Positions 63,355 through 64,000 of a DNA stretch of 64,000 nucleotides are shown piece after piece. A program made the position numbers and the translations under genes. Under the pieces are notes generated by a model, which had not been told where the DNA came from, ran no database searches, and saw only the letters and a program-made list of their open reading frames with translations. How positions within the stretch are numbered: position 1 is the first letter of the stretch; each line of letters opens with the position of its first letter. This DNA comes from Citrobacter farmeri (GTDB taxonomy: Bacteria > Pseudomonadota > Gammaproteobacteria > Enterobacterales > Enterobacteriaceae), in the NCBI RefSeq assembly GCF_019048065.1, contig NZ_CP077291.1, positions 3,100,001 through 3,164,000 of the forward strand. The letters run 5' to 3'.

Positions 63355-64000
63355 TCACAGATACGGCGACCAGGCAGGGAATTTAACCTGTCCATCAGTT
63401 GCCGGAAGACGCGCTTTGAAACGCCCATCTGTAGAAACCAAATTCAGCACGGATCCCATCCCCTGAGAAGAGCTGTAGATTACCATAGTGCCGTTAGGTG
63501 CCAGACTTGGCGTTTCGTCCAGGAACGTTGACGACAGAACTTGTACGCCACCCGCTACCAGATCTTGTTTGGCAATGTGCTGCTGACCATTGGCCGAACT
63601 TACCATTACCATAAATTTGCCGTCGCTGCTGACATCAGCATCCTGGTTTTGTGAACCTTCCCAGGTAATACGCTGCGGAGCACCGCCATTAACGTTAACT
63701 TTATACACTTGCGGACGACCCGCCTGATCCGACGTAAAGGCCAGGTTTTGGCTGTCCGGGAACCAGGTCGGCTCCGTATTGTTGCTGCGACCATCGGTCA
63801 CCTGACGGATCTGGCCAGAGCCAACATCCATCACGTACAGGTTCAGACTCCCGGTTTTAGACAGGGCAAATGCCAGTTTGCTGCCATCCGGAGAGAACGC
63901 CGGCGCACCGTTGTGACGCGGGAATGACGCAACCTGACGAACAGCACCGTTAGACAGCGTCTGAATAACCAGTGCAGAACGACCGCTTTCGAAGGTCACA
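63355..64000 (-). CDS. tolB: TolB, periplasmic Tol translocation protein (C-terminal half)
   Basis: Only the C-terminal part, about 215 residues, is in the window; the gene continues past the right edge. It contains repeats of the six-bladed beta-propeller: [40 protein letters not shown] and [20 protein letters not shown], ending FPAWSPYL. TolB binds Pal and colicins and completes the Tol-Pal system. Any apparent start inside the window is internal. Confidence 0.97.
   Translation of the reverse strand, partial: VTFESGRSALVIQTLSNGAVRQVASFPRHNGAPAFSPDGSKLAFALSKTGSLNLYVMDVGSGQIRQVTDGRSNNTEPTWFPDSQNLAFTSDQAGRPQVYKVNVNGGAPQRITWEGSQNQDADVSSDGKFMVMVSSANGQQHIAKQDLVAGGVQVLSSTFLDETPSLAPNGTMVIYSSSQGMGSVLNLVSTDGRFKARLPATDGQVKFPAWSPYL

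Overview
The window is a chromosomal segment of an enterobacterium of the Escherichia/Salmonella/Citrobacter group. Nearly every gene can be aligned from memory, residue by residue, with an E. coli K-12 protein of the same or almost the same length. The gene order is the K-12 order from rlmF to tolB, read in the opposite direction. Presence of a hut operon, a DASS transporter/lyase/GntR cassette and an extra FecCD-type ABC pair, all absent from K-12 here, suggests Citrobacter or a close relative; the genus is inference. No prophage, insertion sequence, integrase or CRISPR array was found.

Layout. 1-5 kb: start of rlmF, mcbA, ybiI, ybiJ, then the SOS-controlled dinG-ybiB operon; fiu, ybiX and ybiC of K-12 are missing. 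5-9 kb: accessory cassette of a dicarboxylate-type transporter, a fumarase-superfamily lyase and a divergent GntR regulator with repeated operators. 8.92-9.51 kb: a non-coding ~593 bp imperfect palindrome built of two inverted, hairpin-rich arms, the most unusual object in the window. 9.5-17 kb: rhlE and the cecR-ybhGFSR regulator/ABC exporter operon. 17-20 kb: ybhQ and ybhP-clsB-ybhN (cardiolipin synthesis). 20-25 kb: ybhL, the moaABCDE operon with Moco riboswitch, and ybhK. 25-33 kb: uvrB, the divergent bio operon with its BirA operator, and ybhB. 33-40 kb: histidine utilisation genes hutUH and hutIGC, ending beside a predicted phage lambda attB site. 40-49 kb: ybhC, pgl, ybhA, modABC, acrZ, modE, modF. 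49-54 kb: galETKM and gpmA. 54-60 kb: orphan FecE/FecCD-type ABC genes, aroG, ybgS, zitB, pnuC, nadA. 61-62 kb: five tRNA genes (four Lys, one Val) interspersed with partial tRNA 3'-end repeats. 62-64 kb: cpoB, pal and the end of tolB.

How the genes work together. Several units are complete pathways with visible control: biotin synthesis (bioA/bioBFCD, BirA), molybdate uptake and sensing feeding molybdopterin synthesis (modABC, modE, moaABCDE with ModE-like sites and a riboswitch), the Leloir pathway (galETKM with two GalR-type operators 113 bp apart), histidine breakdown to glutamate (hutHUIG under HutC), NAD synthesis and salvage (nadA, pnuC with a NadR-type box), DNA repair (dinG, uvrB with LexA boxes) and envelope integrity (tolB, pal, cpoB). 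Accessory DNA lies between conserved neighbours: in the dinG-rhlE gap, the ybhC-ybhB gap, and the gpmA-aroG gap.
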